64,000 nucleotides of DNA. It comes from Caulobacter sp. X (GTDB taxonomy: Bacteria > Pseudomonadota > Alphaproteobacteria > Caulobacterales > Caulobacteraceae). The translations under genes were made by a program, and so were the position numbers. The DNA lies in assembly GCF_002742635.1 (NCBI RefSeq), contig NZ_PEGF01000001.1, forward strand, positions 2,569,539 through 2,633,538, given 5' to 3'. Below are positions 28,743 to 39,842 of this stretch, one piece after another. The notes below the pieces were generated by a model. That model did no database searches. It saw only the letters and a program-made list of their open reading frames with translations, and was not told the origin of the DNA. Within the stretch, counting starts at the first letter, position 1. Every line of letters starts with the position of its first letter.

Positions 28743-28794
28743 CAACTTTTGTTGCTGATCCCTCTAGCGGATGCTCTGGCGCTTATTACGTAAT
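28743..28794. promoter_or_regulatory. Palindromes upstream of the flavodoxin-like reductase gene
   Basis: CAAC-TTTT-GTTG at 28743-28754 and the perfect palindrome ATTACGTAAT at 28785-28794 lie in the 140-base gap after the Rrf2 gene. The segment is A+T-rich compared with its surroundings. Placement 36 bases before the next ATG fits an operator over a promoter; the binding protein is not known. Confidence 0.4.
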
Positions 28795-28829
28795 CGCTAC
28801 CGTTTCGGTTTCTAATTGAGAGATCACCC

Positions 28830-29444
28830 ATGACCACCGTCGCCATCGCCTATCACTCGGGCTACGGCCACACCGAAGTTCTCGCCCAGAAGGTCGCCGA
28901 GGGCGTCCGCGACGCCGGCCAGACCCCGGTGCTGCTGAAGATCGAGAGCGCCGCCCAGGACTTCGGCCCGTTCATCGAGGAGATCACCAAGGCCGACGCC
29001 GTGATCTTCGGCGCGCCGACCTACATGGGCGACGTCTCGGGCGTGTTCAAAGTGTTCGCCGACGCCACCTCGGCGGCGTTCTTCACCGGCGCCTGGAAGG
29101 ACAAGCTGGCCGCCGGCTTCACCAATTCGCACAGCTTCGCTGGCGACAAGGGTCACGCCCTGGCTAGCCTGACCATTCTGGCCGCCCAGCACGGCATGAA
29201 CTGGGTGAACCTCGGCGTCCCCTCGCCGCACGTGACCGCGGCCGAGCGCGGCCCGGATACGCTGAACCGCGTCGGCTCGTTCATCGGCGTCGCCGCCCAG
29301 TCGGACAACGCCTCGCCCGAGATCACCCCGCCCGCCGGCGACCGTGAGACCGCCCGCCTGCTGGGCGAGCGCGTCGCCAAGGCCGCCGTCCGCTGGACCG
29401 CCGGGGCTTCGGCCGCCGAGGCGATCACGACCAAGGCCGCTTAA
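28830..29444 (+). CDS. WrbA/flavodoxin-like NAD(P)H:quinone oxidoreductase
   Basis: The 204-residue protein has the FMN phosphate-binding start 'VAIAYHSGYGHTEVLAQKVAEG' region at residues 4-25 and 'VIFGAPTYMGDVSGVFKVF' for the isoalloxazine site. 'SHSFAGDKGHALASLTILAAQHGMNW' is also typical of WrbA-type proteins. Such enzymes reduce quinones by two electrons and protect against quinone and redox stress. The C-terminal 'TARLLGERVAKAA' helix is the usual ending. An upstream Rrf2 regulator suggests inducible expression. The gene ends at a strong bidirectional hairpin shared with maeB. Confidence 0.9.
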   Translation: MTTVAIAYHSGYGHTEVLAQKVAEGVRDAGQTPVLLKIESAAQDFGPFIEEITKADAVIFGAPTYMGDVSGVFKVFADATSAAFFTGAWKDKLAAGFTNSHSFAGDKGHALASLTILAAQHGMNWVNLGVPSPHVTAAERGPDTLNRVGSFIGVAAQSDNASPEITPPAGDRETARLLGERVAKAAVRWTAGASAAEAITTKAA

Positions 29445-29484
29445 TCGCCACGGTCGCGGCCTCCCCCTCCCAGCCGCGGCCAGG

Positions 29485-29516
29485 AAGGCGCGCGCCCCGC
29501 CCGGCGCGCGCCTTTC
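29485..29516. terminator. Bidirectional hairpin terminator between wrbA-like gene and maeB
   Basis: A perfect 12-bp stem, AAGGCGCGCGCC and GGCGCGCGCCTT with a six-base loop, lies between two convergent stops. The T content after the stem is modest (TTTC on the plus strand, TTCC on the minus strand), so efficiency is uncertain. Confidence 0.75.
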
Positions 29517-29529
29517 GACTTTCTGGAAC

Positions 29530-31812
<2,283 letters not shown>

Positions 31813-31969
31813 CCGGCGTTTCCCATTCCTGCTGCGCAAGTTGATCGTGGGACGCGCCGATCGATGCGAACGCGCCCTTATGCGCGCTCAGCGTAGCGAC
31901 CGGGAACCGGCGTCACAACAGGCCACGCTCGCGAAAAGTCCAGCAAACGCTTGTTGGAATTGGCGTTGC

Positions 31970-32010
31970 GTCAACCTCGCTGACCTTTCGTCACCCGGGG
32001 CGAGGTTGAC
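31970..32010. promoter_or_regulatory. 11-bp inverted repeat in the dapB leader
   Basis: GTCAACCTCGC and GCGAGGTTGAC form a perfect 11-bp inverted repeat with a 19-base spacer, ending 54 bases before the dapB start. It could form an mRNA hairpin or be a regulator site. No T tract follows, so it is not an ordinary terminator. Confidence 0.5.
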
Positions 32011-32064
32011 CTTGAGGGGGCGGATGGGCGATTGGCAGGGTCGAAGAGCGCGAGAGGAAAGCCG

Positions 32065-32853
32065 TTGACCCAGCCCGTGAAGATCGCCGTCGCCGGCGCC
32101 CTCGGCCGCATGGGCCAGGCCGTCATCCAGACGCTGGACGGCCGTCACGACGTGGTGCTGGCCGCCCGCTTCGATCGCCCAGAGGCGGAGGGCGAGCTGC
32201 TGGTCAGCGCCGACGCGGCCCTGGCCGCCGCCGATGTCGTCATCGACTTCACCCTGCCCGAGGCCTCGGCGTTGCTGGCCGAAGCCGCCGCCGCCCGCGC
32301 CGTCCACCATGCCCACGCGCCGGCCCTGGTCATTGGCTCGACCGGCTTCTCGCCCGAGCAGCTGGCCCGGATCGAGGCGGCCGCCCACAAGGTGGCGATC
32401 GTTCGCTCGGGCAACTATTCGCTGGGCGTCAACATGCTGATGGGCCTGGTGCGCCAGGCCGCCGCCGCCTTGCCGGCCTCGGATTGGGACATCGAGGTCT
32501 TCGAGGCCCACCATAAGCGCAAGATCGACGCGCCCTCGGGCACGGCCCTGATGCTGGGCGAGGCGGCCGCCGAAGGGCGGGGCGTGGACCTGGCCGCGGT
32601 CGCCGATCGCGGCCGCGACGGCGTCACGGGCCCCCGCAAGGAAGGCGCGATCGGCTTTTCGGTCGTGCGCGGCGGCGGCATCGTCGGCGAGCACAGCGTG
32701 ATCTTCGCCGGCGAGTCCGAGACCCTGACCTTGTCGCACTCGGCCATCGACCGGGGCCTGTTCGCCCGGGGCGCGGTGGCCGCCGCGGCCTGGACAAAGG
32801 GCAAGCCGCCGGGTCTCTATGACATGCAGGACGTGCTCGGCTTTAAGAAGTAG
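32065..32853 (+). CDS. dapB: 4-hydroxy-tetrahydrodipicolinate reductase
   Basis: The 262-residue enzyme reduces HTPA to tetrahydrodipicolinate on the way to meso-diaminopimelate and lysine. The N-terminal dinucleotide motif '[14 protein letters not shown]' is at residues ~6-19. '[13 protein letters not shown]' and '[16 protein letters not shown]' carry the catalytic His-Lys region. The TTG at 32065 is chosen because GAGG lies eight bases upstream and the family begins here. A further upstream in-frame start at 32032 has no comparable site. It is followed 51 bases later by the ydbH-type gene on the same strand. Confidence 0.96.
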   Translation: MTQPVKIAVAGALGRMGQAVIQTLDGRHDVVLAARFDRPEAEGELLVSADAALAAADVVIDFTLPEASALLAEAAAARAVHHAHAPALVIGSTGFSPEQLARIEAAAHKVAIVRSGNYSLGVNMLMGLVRQAAAALPASDWDIEVFEAHHKRKIDAPSGTALMLGEAAAEGRGVDLAAVADRGRDGVTGPRKEGAIGFSVVRGGGIVGEHSVIFAGESETLTLSHSAIDRGLFARGAVAAAAWTKGKPPGLYDMQDVLGFKK

Positions 32854-32904
32854 GGATCCAAAGCTGAGCCGGGGGGCTTCTTAGGAACCAGACTTCGGGA
32901 TCTG

Positions 32905-35900
32905 ATGGCCGAACCCTCCACCGCCGCCGCATCGAAAGAGCCGCCCCGCAAGGCGTGGGGCCGCGCGCGGCTGGTCGATCTCGGCCTCGAGGCCGTGTCC
33001 TTGTCGATGCTGGCCTTCATCGCCACCGGGCTCGTCGTCTGGTCGGGACGGCGCGAGATCAGCCGCGAACTGGCCGAGAGCTGGCTGCGCGACCACGGGA
33101 TCGAGGCCGCCGTCGAGATCGACGACCTGGACGCCACGGGCTTTTCCGGCCGTGTCCGCCTGGGATCGCGCGACAACCCGGTTTTCGCCGCCGATCGGCT
33201 GGAGGTCGCCTACGACCTGGCCGCGCCCTGGACCGGCGAGCGGTTTGGCGTTCAGACCAAGGCCGTGCGGCTGGTTCGCCCGAGAATCCTGGCCAGCGTC
33301 GATCGGAAGGGCCGCGTCCGCTTTGGCGCGCTTCAGCCCCTGATCGACGAGGTCCTGAAGGCGCCCAAGAAACCCAACGTCCCCGGCCCGGCGATCCTGG
33401 TCGAGGACGCGCGCCTGGATCTTTCCACCCCTGGCGGCCGCGTCCGCGTCACCGGCGACGCCAGCCTCGACGACGGCCAGCTGTTGCGCCTGGATGGCCG
33501 CCTGGCCCCTCTGCGCTACGCCGTCCCCGACCTGGCGTTGACGACCAAGGGCGCCACGGTGACCGCCCGCAAGCGCGGCGATCGCCTGACCGTCGAGGTC
33601 TCGCTGGCGATCGACAGCCTGGAGGCGAGGGACGCCGATCTCGCCGGCGCGGTCGCCAAGCTGTCGGCGGACCTGCCCTATCCCGATCTTGCCGCGATGA
33701 AGGCCAACGGGCCGCTGGAGGCTCGGCTGGCGCTGACGGCCGGGAACGGCCGGGTCGCCGAGACGCAGGGGCGTGATCTCGCCGCCGATTTGAGCTTGGC
33801 TGGGCGCTTCGATGGCGGGCTCGACGCCTTCGCCTTCCTCGGCCGGTCGCGCGGCGTGGTGCGGGGCGATCGACTGTCGGCGCCGACGCTGGAGGCCCGT
33901 TCGGCCAGTCTGTCGCTGGACGCGCCCCGGATCACCATCGGTCGCCAGGCGGGGCGCACGACCGTGCGGGGGGCGATGCAGTCCAGTCTGGTCGCGGACC
34001 AGGCCTTGGCCGGTGGAACGGCGCTGCGGGGTCTGAAGGCTTCGGCCGGCTCCGCCAACCTGGGCATGGCGTTCGACAGCCAGGGCCTTGCGGTCAGCGG
34101 CCCGTTGGCGCTCGACGCGACCGCCCAGCGCTTGGCGAACGGCGGCGTGGCGCTCTCCGACGCGCGGTTGGAGGCTAGGGGCAAGATCGACCAGGGGCCG
34201 GGCGGCCTGACCCTGGCCTTGAACGGCTCGGCGCGCGGTCGCAGCGGAATCTCGGCCCCCGACGCCGAGCGCCTGGCGGCGCTGATTCCCAATCCGGCCT
34301 ATGGCAAGCCGCTATCCCGCGCCTTGCGGACGTTCGAGCTGGCCGCGCCCAGCCTTGGGCTGGACATCAAGGGCGGCCGGACGCGCGCGACCCTGGCCCA
34401 AGGCGCGACCCTGTCGGCTCCGAACGGCGTGAAGGTCGCGATCGCCGCGCCTAAGGGCTTGCTGCTCGACGCCGGTCCCGAGGGCGCTCGGGGCGCATTG
34501 CAGGTCTCGCTGACGGGCGGCGGACTGCCGACCGTGAAGGCGCTGGCGCCGCAATGGCGGATGGCGGGCGGCGTGCTGACCTCGCCGCTGTCTCTGGCGG
34601 TCGAGAATTTCGACCTGCCGCCGATCCAGGGCGTCACGGGCCAAGTTGACGGCCAGGCGCGGCTGGCGGGCGGGCGCTTCACCCTGACGGCGTCCAAGTG
34701 CTCGCCGCTGACCGCCAAGGCCTATGCGCTGGGCGACAACCCGGTCACGGACATCAAGGCCGAGCTGTGCCCGGCCAAGGCGCCGCTAGTCCTGGCCGGC
34801 GCGGGCGGCTGGAGCGCGAACCTCATGTTCGAGGACGGCGAAGGCGCCCTGGCCGTGGCCCAGGCCAAACTGCAAGGGATCAAGGGCGAGGCCAGCTTCG
34901 GCGGGACGGGCGGCTTCGATCGCGCCAGCGTGCGGGTCGAGCAAGCCGCCGCGACCGACGCCGCGCCCGAGCGACGCTTCAACCCGATCCTCGCGAAGGG
35001 TCAGCTGGCTCTGACCGGCGGCGTCTGGGGCGGGACCTTCCAGGCCGCGACTCCGACCGGCGCGCCGCTGGGCGAGATCCGTTTGCGCCACGTCGTGGCG
35101 ACGGGCCGGGGGCAGGCCGATATCGACGCCTCCAAGCTGGTGTTCGCCAAGGACGGCCTGCAGCCGGGCGATCTTTCGCCGATGGCCAGCTTCGCCCGCG
35201 AGGCCAAGGGCCCGGCCAGCTTCACCGGGGTCTTCGCCTGGGACGGCCAGGGCGCGACCAGCCGCGGCCGCCTGGTCGCCAACCGGATCGATTTCACCAG
35301 TCCGATCGGCTTCGTCGCCACGCTCGATGGCGCTGTCGACTTCGACAGCCTGGCGCCGCTGACCACGCGGCCGGGGCAGTCCCTGAAGGTCGTGCGCATC
35401 GACTCCCTGGTGCCGTTGACGGCGGTTGAGTCGGTGTTCCAGCTGGGCGCCGACGCCCTGCACATCTCCAAGGCGACGTTCGAGGCGGCCAAGGGGCGGA
35501 TTTCGATCGAGCCGACCGACGTGCCCCTGGCGGCCGACAAGACGATCAGGGGCGTGATCGTGGTCGAGCACCTGGACCTCGGCGAACTGATCGCCGCCTC
35601 GTCCCTGGCCGAGAAGGTCAAGGTCCAGGCGGTGGTCGACGGCCGCCTGCCGTTCACCTTCGGGCCCGAAGGGCTGCGCTTCCAGCAGGGCAAGATCAGC
35701 GCCATCCAGCCGGGTCGGCTGGAAATCTCGCGCGCGGCCCTGACCAACGTCGCCGCCAGCCCGACCGACGCGCCAGGCGCGCCGCCGTCGCCGCCCGCTC
35801 AGGTCAACGCCATCCAGGACTTCGCTTATCAGGCCATGGAGAACCTGGCGTTCGACCAGCTGGAGGCCGGCGTGAACAGCACCGACAAGGGCCGGCTGGG

Positions 35901-36141
35901 AATCCTGTTCCACATCAAGGGCCAGCACGACCCGAAGGTCCCGGAGAAGGCGAAGGTCGGCTTGATAGACCTGATCCGCGGTCGCGCCTTCGACAAGCGC
36001 ATCGCCCTGCCAGCCAAGACGCCGGTCGATCTGACCCTCGACACGTCCTTGAACTTCGACGAGCTTCTGGCCGACTGGCGCAGCTGGTTCGAACGCCAGG
36101 GATCCCAGACACCGCCCCGTTCAGGTCCGGTTCAACCGTGA
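32905..36141 (+). CDS. ydbH: YdbH-type intermembrane phospholipid transport protein (AsmA-like)
   Basis: The 1078-residue protein has an N-terminal anchor helix ('VSLSMLAFIATGLVVWSG', residues ~32-49) and a very long beta-rich periplasmic region in AsmA/TamB style. The C-terminal part ('TIRGVIVVEHLDLGELIAAS' to 'LDTSLNFDELLADWRSWF') matches the YdbH domain once named 'dicarboxylate transport'. In E. coli YdbH, TamB and YhdP form overlapping bridges carrying phospholipid to the outer membrane. The next two genes encode YnbE and YdbL homologues, as in E. coli, which supports the call strongly. Its TGA is 35 bases before ynbE. Confidence 0.9.
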   Translation: MAEPSTAAASKEPPRKAWGRARLVDLGLEAVSLSMLAFIATGLVVWSGRREISRELAESWLRDHGIEAAVEIDDLDATGFSGRVRLGSRDNPVFAADRLEVAYDLAAPWTGERFGVQTKAVRLVRPRILASVDRKGRVRFGALQPLIDEVLKAPKKPNVPGPAILVEDARLDLSTPGGRVRVTGDASLDDGQLLRLDGRLAPLRYAVPDLALTTKGATVTARKRGDRLTVEVSLAIDSLEARDADLAGAVAKLSADLPYPDLAAMKANGPLEARLALTAGNGRVAETQGRDLAADLSLAGRFDGGLDAFAFLGRSRGVVRGDRLSAPTLEARSASLSLDAPRITIGRQAGRTTVRGAMQSSLVADQALAGGTALRGLKASAGSANLGMAFDSQGLAVSGPLALDATAQRLANGGVALSDARLEARGKIDQGPGGLTLALNGSARGRSGISAPDAERLAALIPNPAYGKPLSRALRTFELAAPSLGLDIKGGRTRATLAQGATLSAPNGVKVAIAAPKGLLLDAGPEGARGALQVSLTGGGLPTVKALAPQWRMAGGVLTSPLSLAVENFDLPPIQGVTGQVDGQARLAGGRFTLTASKCSPLTAKAYALGDNPVTDIKAELCPAKAPLVLAGAGGWSANLMFEDGEGALAVAQAKLQGIKGEASFGGTGGFDRASVRVEQAAATDAAPERRFNPILAKGQLALTGGVWGGTFQAATPTGAPLGEIRLRHVVATGRGQADIDASKLVFAKDGLQPGDLSPMASFAREAKGPASFTGVFAWDGQGATSRGRLVANRIDFTSPIGFVATLDGAVDFDSLAPLTTRPGQSLKVVRIDSLVPLTAVESVFQLGADALHISKATFEAAKGRISIEPTDVPLAADKTIRGVIVVEHLDLGELIAASSLAEKVKVQAVVDGRLPFTFGPEGLRFQQGKISAIQPGRLEISRAALTNVAASPTDAPGAPPSPPAQVNAIQDFAYQAMENLAFDQLEAGVNSTDKGRLGILFHIKGQHDPKVPEKAKVGLIDLIRGRAFDKRIALPAKTPVDLTLDTSLNFDELLADWRSWFERQGSQTPPRSGPVQP

Positions 36142-36176
36142 CCGTCCATCCTGCGCAAGAATTGGAGACTAGACGC

Positions 36177-36362
36177 ATGAGACAGCGCGCCCTTTTTCTG
36201 GGCCTCGCCATGACGGGAGCCCTGGCGGCGGCCGCCTGCACCCCGACGGTGCGGGTCAAGGTCGATCCGATCAACATCTACGCCAAGCTGGACGCCGACG
36301 TGCGCGTGCGGCTGGACAAGGAAGTCCAGTCGCTGATCCAGCAAAACCCGAACCTGTTCTAA
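36177..36362 (+). CDS. ynbE: YnbE family lipoprotein
   Basis: The 61-residue protein has a lipoprotein signal ending 'ALAAAAC' (Cys21) and the YnbE core 'TPTVRVKVDPINIYAKLDAD', ending in 'LIQQNPNLF'. In E. coli, YnbE is an outer-membrane lipoprotein that stacks onto the C-terminus of YdbH to complete the bridge. The ATG at 36177 follows GGAG by nine bases; an in-frame GTG at 36138 overlapping the ydbH stop is less likely because the signal peptide would be displaced. Spacing to ydbL is 15 bases. Confidence 0.92.
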   Translation: MRQRALFLGLAMTGALAAAACTPTVRVKVDPINIYAKLDADVRVRLDKEVQSLIQQNPNLF

Positions 36363-36377
36363 GCAAGGAGGACCGAC

Positions 36378-36734
36378 ATGATCCGCAAGACGATGACGGT
36401 TCTGGCGCTGGGCCTGGCGATGACCGCCGCCGGCGCGAACCTGGCCCTGGCCCAATCGGCCGCCGCCAAGGCCGCCGTGGACGCCGGCAAGGCGTCCGGT
36501 ACGGTCGGCGAGCAGGCTGACGGCTATCTCGGCATCGTGTCGGGCGGCGACGCCGCCCTGCGCGCGGCCGTGGCCGAGATCAACACCGGCCGAGCCGCCG
36601 CCTACAAGGACATCGCCGCCAAGACCGGCGTGACCCCCGAAGCCGCCGGCCAGGCCACCGCCAAGCAGCTCTACAGCCGCCTGGCGCCGGGCCAATACTG
36701 GAAGCCGCTGGATGGCGGCTGGGTGAAGAAGTAG
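36378..36734 (+). CDS. ydbL: YdbL family periplasmic protein (DUF1318)
   Basis: The 118-residue protein has a signal peptide (cleavage near residue 25, 'ANLALAQ') and the DUF1318 core 'AVDAGKASGTVGEQADGYLGIV' region followed by 'INTGRAAAYKDIAAKTGVTPEAAGQATAKQLYSRL'. YdbL is thought to guard YnbE from runaway multimerisation so that only YdbH-bound YnbE assembles. Its place as third gene of the set fits that. AAGGAGG precedes the ATG. Transcription probably ends at the 9-bp hairpin after the stop. Confidence 0.93.
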   Translation: MIRKTMTVLALGLAMTAAGANLALAQSAAAKAAVDAGKASGTVGEQADGYLGIVSGGDAALRAAVAEINTGRAAAYKDIAAKTGVTPEAAGQATAKQLYSRLAPGQYWKPLDGGWVKK

Positions 36735-36747
36735 GCCTCGCAGGCCG

Positions 36748-36773
36748 CGCGCCGGGACTCAGCGCCCGGCGCG
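36748..36773. terminator. Hairpin between ydbL and the chemoreceptor gene
   Basis: CGCGCCGGG and CCCGGCGCG form a perfect 9-bp stem with an 8-base loop between convergent stops (36734 and 36784). There is no T tract on either side, so it is only a candidate bidirectional terminator. Confidence 0.45.
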
Positions 36774-36783
36774 TCGCCAGTGA

Positions 36784-38172
36784 TCAGGCCGCGGCGCGGA
36801 CGTGATAGAGCGCGCCGGGCTCGGTCTTGAAGCGGCCGACCAGTTGGGCCAGGGCGCGCGCCTCGGTGCTCATGTTCGCCACCGCCGCTGTGGTCTCCTC
36901 GACCATGGCCGCGTTCTGCTGAGTGACCTGATCCATCTGGTTCATGGCGGCGTTGACCTGGTTCAGTCCCGTGGACTGCTCCTGAGACGAGGCGGCGATC
37001 TCGCGGATCAGCTGATCGATCTCGCTGACCTTCGAAACGATGCCCGCCAGGGCCTCGCCCGTGTCGCCCACCAGGCGCACGCCGCGTTCGACCTGTCTGG
37101 TGCTGCTGGCGATCAGGACCTTGATCTCCTTGGCGGCGTCGGCCGAGCGCTGAGCCAGCGCCCGCACCTCCTGGGCGACCACCGCGAAGCCCCGTCCAGC
37201 CTCGCCCGCGCGGGCGGCCTCGACCCCCGCGTTCAGGGCCAGAAGGTTGGTCTGGAAGGCGATCTCGTCGATCACGCCGATGATCCGGGTGATCTGATTG
37301 GAAGAGCTTTCGATCTCGCCCATGGCCGCGACGGCTTCCCGGACGACTTCGCCCGAGCGATCGGCATGGCTCCGCGCTTCGGCGGCCGCGGCAGACGCTT
37401 CGAGGGCGCCGTCGGCGCTGCGCTTGACGGTGGCGGCGATCTCCTCGATCGCGGCCGCGGTTTCTTCCAGGCTGGCGGCCTGCTGCTCGGTCCGCCGGGA
37501 AAGGTCGTCGGCGGCGCTGGCGATCTCGCCGGAGCCCGAGCGGAGATTGTCGGTCGCGTCGGCGATGGCGCTCAGCGCGCCGCGCAGGCTTTCCACCGAG
37601 CGGTTGAAGTCGCCCTTGATGCGGTCGTACTGGTCCGGAAAGGTGTCGATCTCGGCGGTCAGGTCGCCATCGGCCAGGCGCCCCAGCTTTTCGGCCAGGA
37701 TCGAAACGACCTGGTTCTGGACGGCGGCGGCCTGTTCGCGCTCGGCGCGGCTGGCTTCCTGCTCGCGGCGCACGGCCGTGATGTCGGTGGCGAACTTGAT
37801 GACCTTGTAGGGCTTGCCGTCGGCGTCGAACACCGGATTGTAGCTGGCCCGGATCCAGATCTCGGCGCCGCCCGCGCCGATGCGGCGGAAGGCGTCCGAA
37901 AAGAACTCACCCGCCCGCAGCCGTTCCCAGAACCGCGCGTAGTCGGGGCTGGCGACGTCGGCGGGATCGACGAACATGCTGTGATGGCGTCCCCGGATCT
38001 CCTCGATCCGATAGCCCATGGTGGCCAGGAAGTTGTCGTTGGCGTCGATGATGGTCCCGTCGAGCTGGAACTCGATCACCGCCTGAGAGCGATGGATCGC
38101 CGTGACCGTCGCCTTCAGCTCCGCCGCTTCCGTGCGCAGCGCCCTGCTGCGCTTGTCCTCGATGCCAAACAT
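36784..38172 (-). CDS. Soluble PAS-domain methyl-accepting chemotaxis protein
   Basis: The 462-residue receptor has no membrane segment. A PAS/PAC unit (residues ~20-135, '[15 protein letters not shown]' and '[14 protein letters not shown]') is followed by a HAMP-like linker (~155-205) and an MCP signalling domain. The tip '[20 protein letters not shown]' region and '[24 protein letters not shown]' are conserved. PAS receptors of this kind often bind haem or FAD and report redox or energy state to CheA, but the ligand is unknown. No NWETF-like CheR tether is present at the C-terminus (ends HVRAAA). It is divergent from the MarR gene. Confidence 0.93.
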   Translation of the reverse strand: MFGIEDKRSRALRTEAAELKATVTAIHRSQAVIEFQLDGTIIDANDNFLATMGYRIEEIRGRHHSMFVDPADVASPDYARFWERLRAGEFFSDAFRRIGAGGAEIWIRASYNPVFDADGKPYKVIKFATDITAVRREQEASRAEREQAAAVQNQVVSILAEKLGRLADGDLTAEIDTFPDQYDRIKGDFNRSVESLRGALSAIADATDNLRSGSGEIASAADDLSRRTEQQAASLEETAAAIEEIAATVKRSADGALEASAAAAEARSHADRSGEVVREAVAAMGEIESSSNQITRIIGVIDEIAFQTNLLALNAGVEAARAGEAGRGFAVVAQEVRALAQRSADAAKEIKVLIASSTRQVERGVRLVGDTGEALAGIVSKVSEIDQLIREIAASSQEQSTGLNQVNAAMNQMDQVTQQNAAMVEETTAAVANMSTEARALAQLVGRFKTEPGALYHVRAAA

Positions 38173-38229
38173 GATCGTACCCTCTCAAACTGGAGGGACG
38201 TCCTATGACAGGATGCTTAAGGCTTGATT

Positions 38230-38245
38230 ATATCGAGTTCGATAT
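38230..38245. promoter_or_regulatory. 16-bp palindrome upstream of the OhrR-like regulator gene
   Basis: ATATCGA-GT-TCGATAT is a perfect inverted repeat in an A+T-rich 128-base gap between divergent genes, 55 bases before the regulator's ATG. Size and symmetry fit a MarR-family dimer site, so autoregulation is a reasonable inference. Confidence 0.5.
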
Positions 38246-38300
38246 TTTCAACTTTTATTTGGTTACGCCGTCTTAAGTAAATGAGACGACTTTAGCGCGC

Positions 38301-38819
38301 ATGGTCGACGATATCGCGCACGCCAAGGCCCCGCTCGCCAAGCCCCGCCCGTTGGAGGCGGATGATCCAGGCTACCGCGAGCTGCACCTGGACAATCAGC
38401 TGTGCCTGGCCATCCAGATCGCCGACAGCCTGGTCACCAAGATCTATCGGGGGCTGCTGGAGCCGCTCGGCCTGACCCATCCGCAGTATCTCGTCTTGAT
38501 CGCCCTTTGGGAGCGCTCCGAACGCTGCAGCATGGGCGACCTGCGCCGAGGCCTATGCATGGACACCGGCGCGGTGACGCCGCTGGTCAAGCGCATGGAG
38601 GCCGCGGGCCTGCTGCGGCGGACGCGCGACATCGCCGACGAGCGACGGGTGTGGGTCGATCTCACCGAAGCCGGCTGGGCCCTTCGCGATCGGGTGCTGG
38701 AGGTCCGGCGCAACGTCGTCGCGCGCCTGCCTCTGTCGGACGCCGAGATCGTCGCGCTCAGATCGAGCCTGCAATCGCTGAACGCCGCCATGCTGGCCGA
38801 CAGCCCGCCTTTGCGCTGA
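38301..38819 (+). CDS. MarR family regulator, OhrR-like
   Basis: The 172-residue protein has 'LHLDNQLCLAIQIADSLVTKIYRGLL' spanning the N-terminal helix with a single cysteine at residue 35. That is the position of the peroxide-sensing Cys in OhrR ('LDNQLCF'). The winged helix 'DLRRGLCMDTGAVTPLVKRMEAAGLLRR' and wing 'DIADERRVWVDLTEAG' follow. OhrR represses ohr until organic hydroperoxide oxidises the Cys. No ohr gene is in the window, so its targets are unknown. The first ~28 residues are an extension beyond typical OhrR. EamA transporter gene follows after 50 bases. Confidence 0.85.
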   Translation: MVDDIAHAKAPLAKPRPLEADDPGYRELHLDNQLCLAIQIADSLVTKIYRGLLEPLGLTHPQYLVLIALWERSERCSMGDLRRGLCMDTGAVTPLVKRMEAAGLLRRTRDIADERRVWVDLTEAGWALRDRVLEVRRNVVARLPLSDAEIVALRSSLQSLNAAMLADSPPLR

Positions 38820-38869
38820 AGACCGGCGCGGCCTAGCTCCCAGCGCCCGACCCGCTTAAACACCGCGCC

Positions 38870-39745
38870 ATGCCCGCCACTCGCGCCCGCCTGATCCCCT
38901 ACGCCGCCCTGATGGGCGCCATCGTCGTGCTGTGCGTGGGGACCTCCTTCGCCAAGAGCCTGTTCCCGATGATCGGCGCCCAGGGGACGACCGCCTATCG
39001 CGTCGGCTTCTCGGCGCTGATCCTGCTGCTGGTCTGGCGGCCCTGGCGCCATCCGCTCTCGCGCGCCGACCTTGGCCGCATCGCCGCCTACGGCGCTGTG
39101 ATGGGGCTGATGAACCTTTGCTTCTACATGGCGATCCGCACCGTGCCGCTGGGCCTGGCGATCGCGATCGAGTTCATGGGGCCGCTGGCCGTGGCGGTCG
39201 CCAGCTCGCGCAAGCTGATCCATTTCGTCTGGATCGGCCTGGCGGTGCTCGGTCTTGGCCTGCTGCTGCCGATCGACCCCGGCGCCAAGCCCCTCGATCC
39301 GGTCGGCGTCGGCTTCGCCTGCGCCGCGGCGGTGATGTGGGCGCTGTACATCATCCTCGGCAAGCGGACCGGCCACCTGCATGCGGGACGCTCGGTGGCC
39401 TTGGGGATGACGACGGCGGCCCTGATCGTCGCGCCGATCGGGATCGCCTCGGCTGGCGCCAGCCTCTTCTACCCCAAGGTCGTGCTGCTGGGCCTGGTTG
39501 TCGCCGTGCTGTCCAGCGCCATCCCCTATTCGCTGGAGATGATCGCCCTGCGCGGCATTCCCAAGCGCAGCTTCGGCGTGGTGCTGAGCGCCGAGCCGGC
39601 CGTTGGCGCGCTGGCGGGTCTCGTGATCCTGGGCGAGCACCTCGCCGCTTCGCAATGGCTGGCCATCGTCGCGATCATCGCCGCCTCGGTCGGTACGATC
39701 CTGACCACGCCCGCCGACGCCGTGGCCGATGAGATCACGCCTTAG
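38870..39745 (+). CDS. EamA/DMT-family exporter (RhtA-like)
   Basis: The 291-residue inner-membrane protein has ten hydrophobic helices in two EamA repeats. 'GTSFAKSLFPMIGAQGTTAYR' at residues ~24-44, 'NLCFYMAIRTVPLGLAIAIEFMGPL' and 'EMIALRGIPKRSFGVVLSAEPA' match RhtA, a threonine/homoserine exporter. The substrate here is not shown. It is 50 bases downstream of the OhrR-like gene on the same strand, so the two may share a transcript. Confidence 0.88.
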   Translation: MPATRARLIPYAALMGAIVVLCVGTSFAKSLFPMIGAQGTTAYRVGFSALILLLVWRPWRHPLSRADLGRIAAYGAVMGLMNLCFYMAIRTVPLGLAIAIEFMGPLAVAVASSRKLIHFVWIGLAVLGLGLLLPIDPGAKPLDPVGVGFACAAAVMWALYIILGKRTGHLHAGRSVALGMTTAALIVAPIGIASAGASLFYPKVVLLGLVVAVLSSAIPYSLEMIALRGIPKRSFGVVLSAEPAVGALAGLVILGEHLAASQWLAIVAIIAASVGTILTTPADAVADEITP

Positions 39746-39842
39746 GCAGATGCGGCCCGCCGCGCCGGCGCGACATCATGACTCTTGAGCGACTCGCTCA
39801 GTGGACTGAAGCTTCGATCACCGTCCGCGTGGAGCGTTGCCA

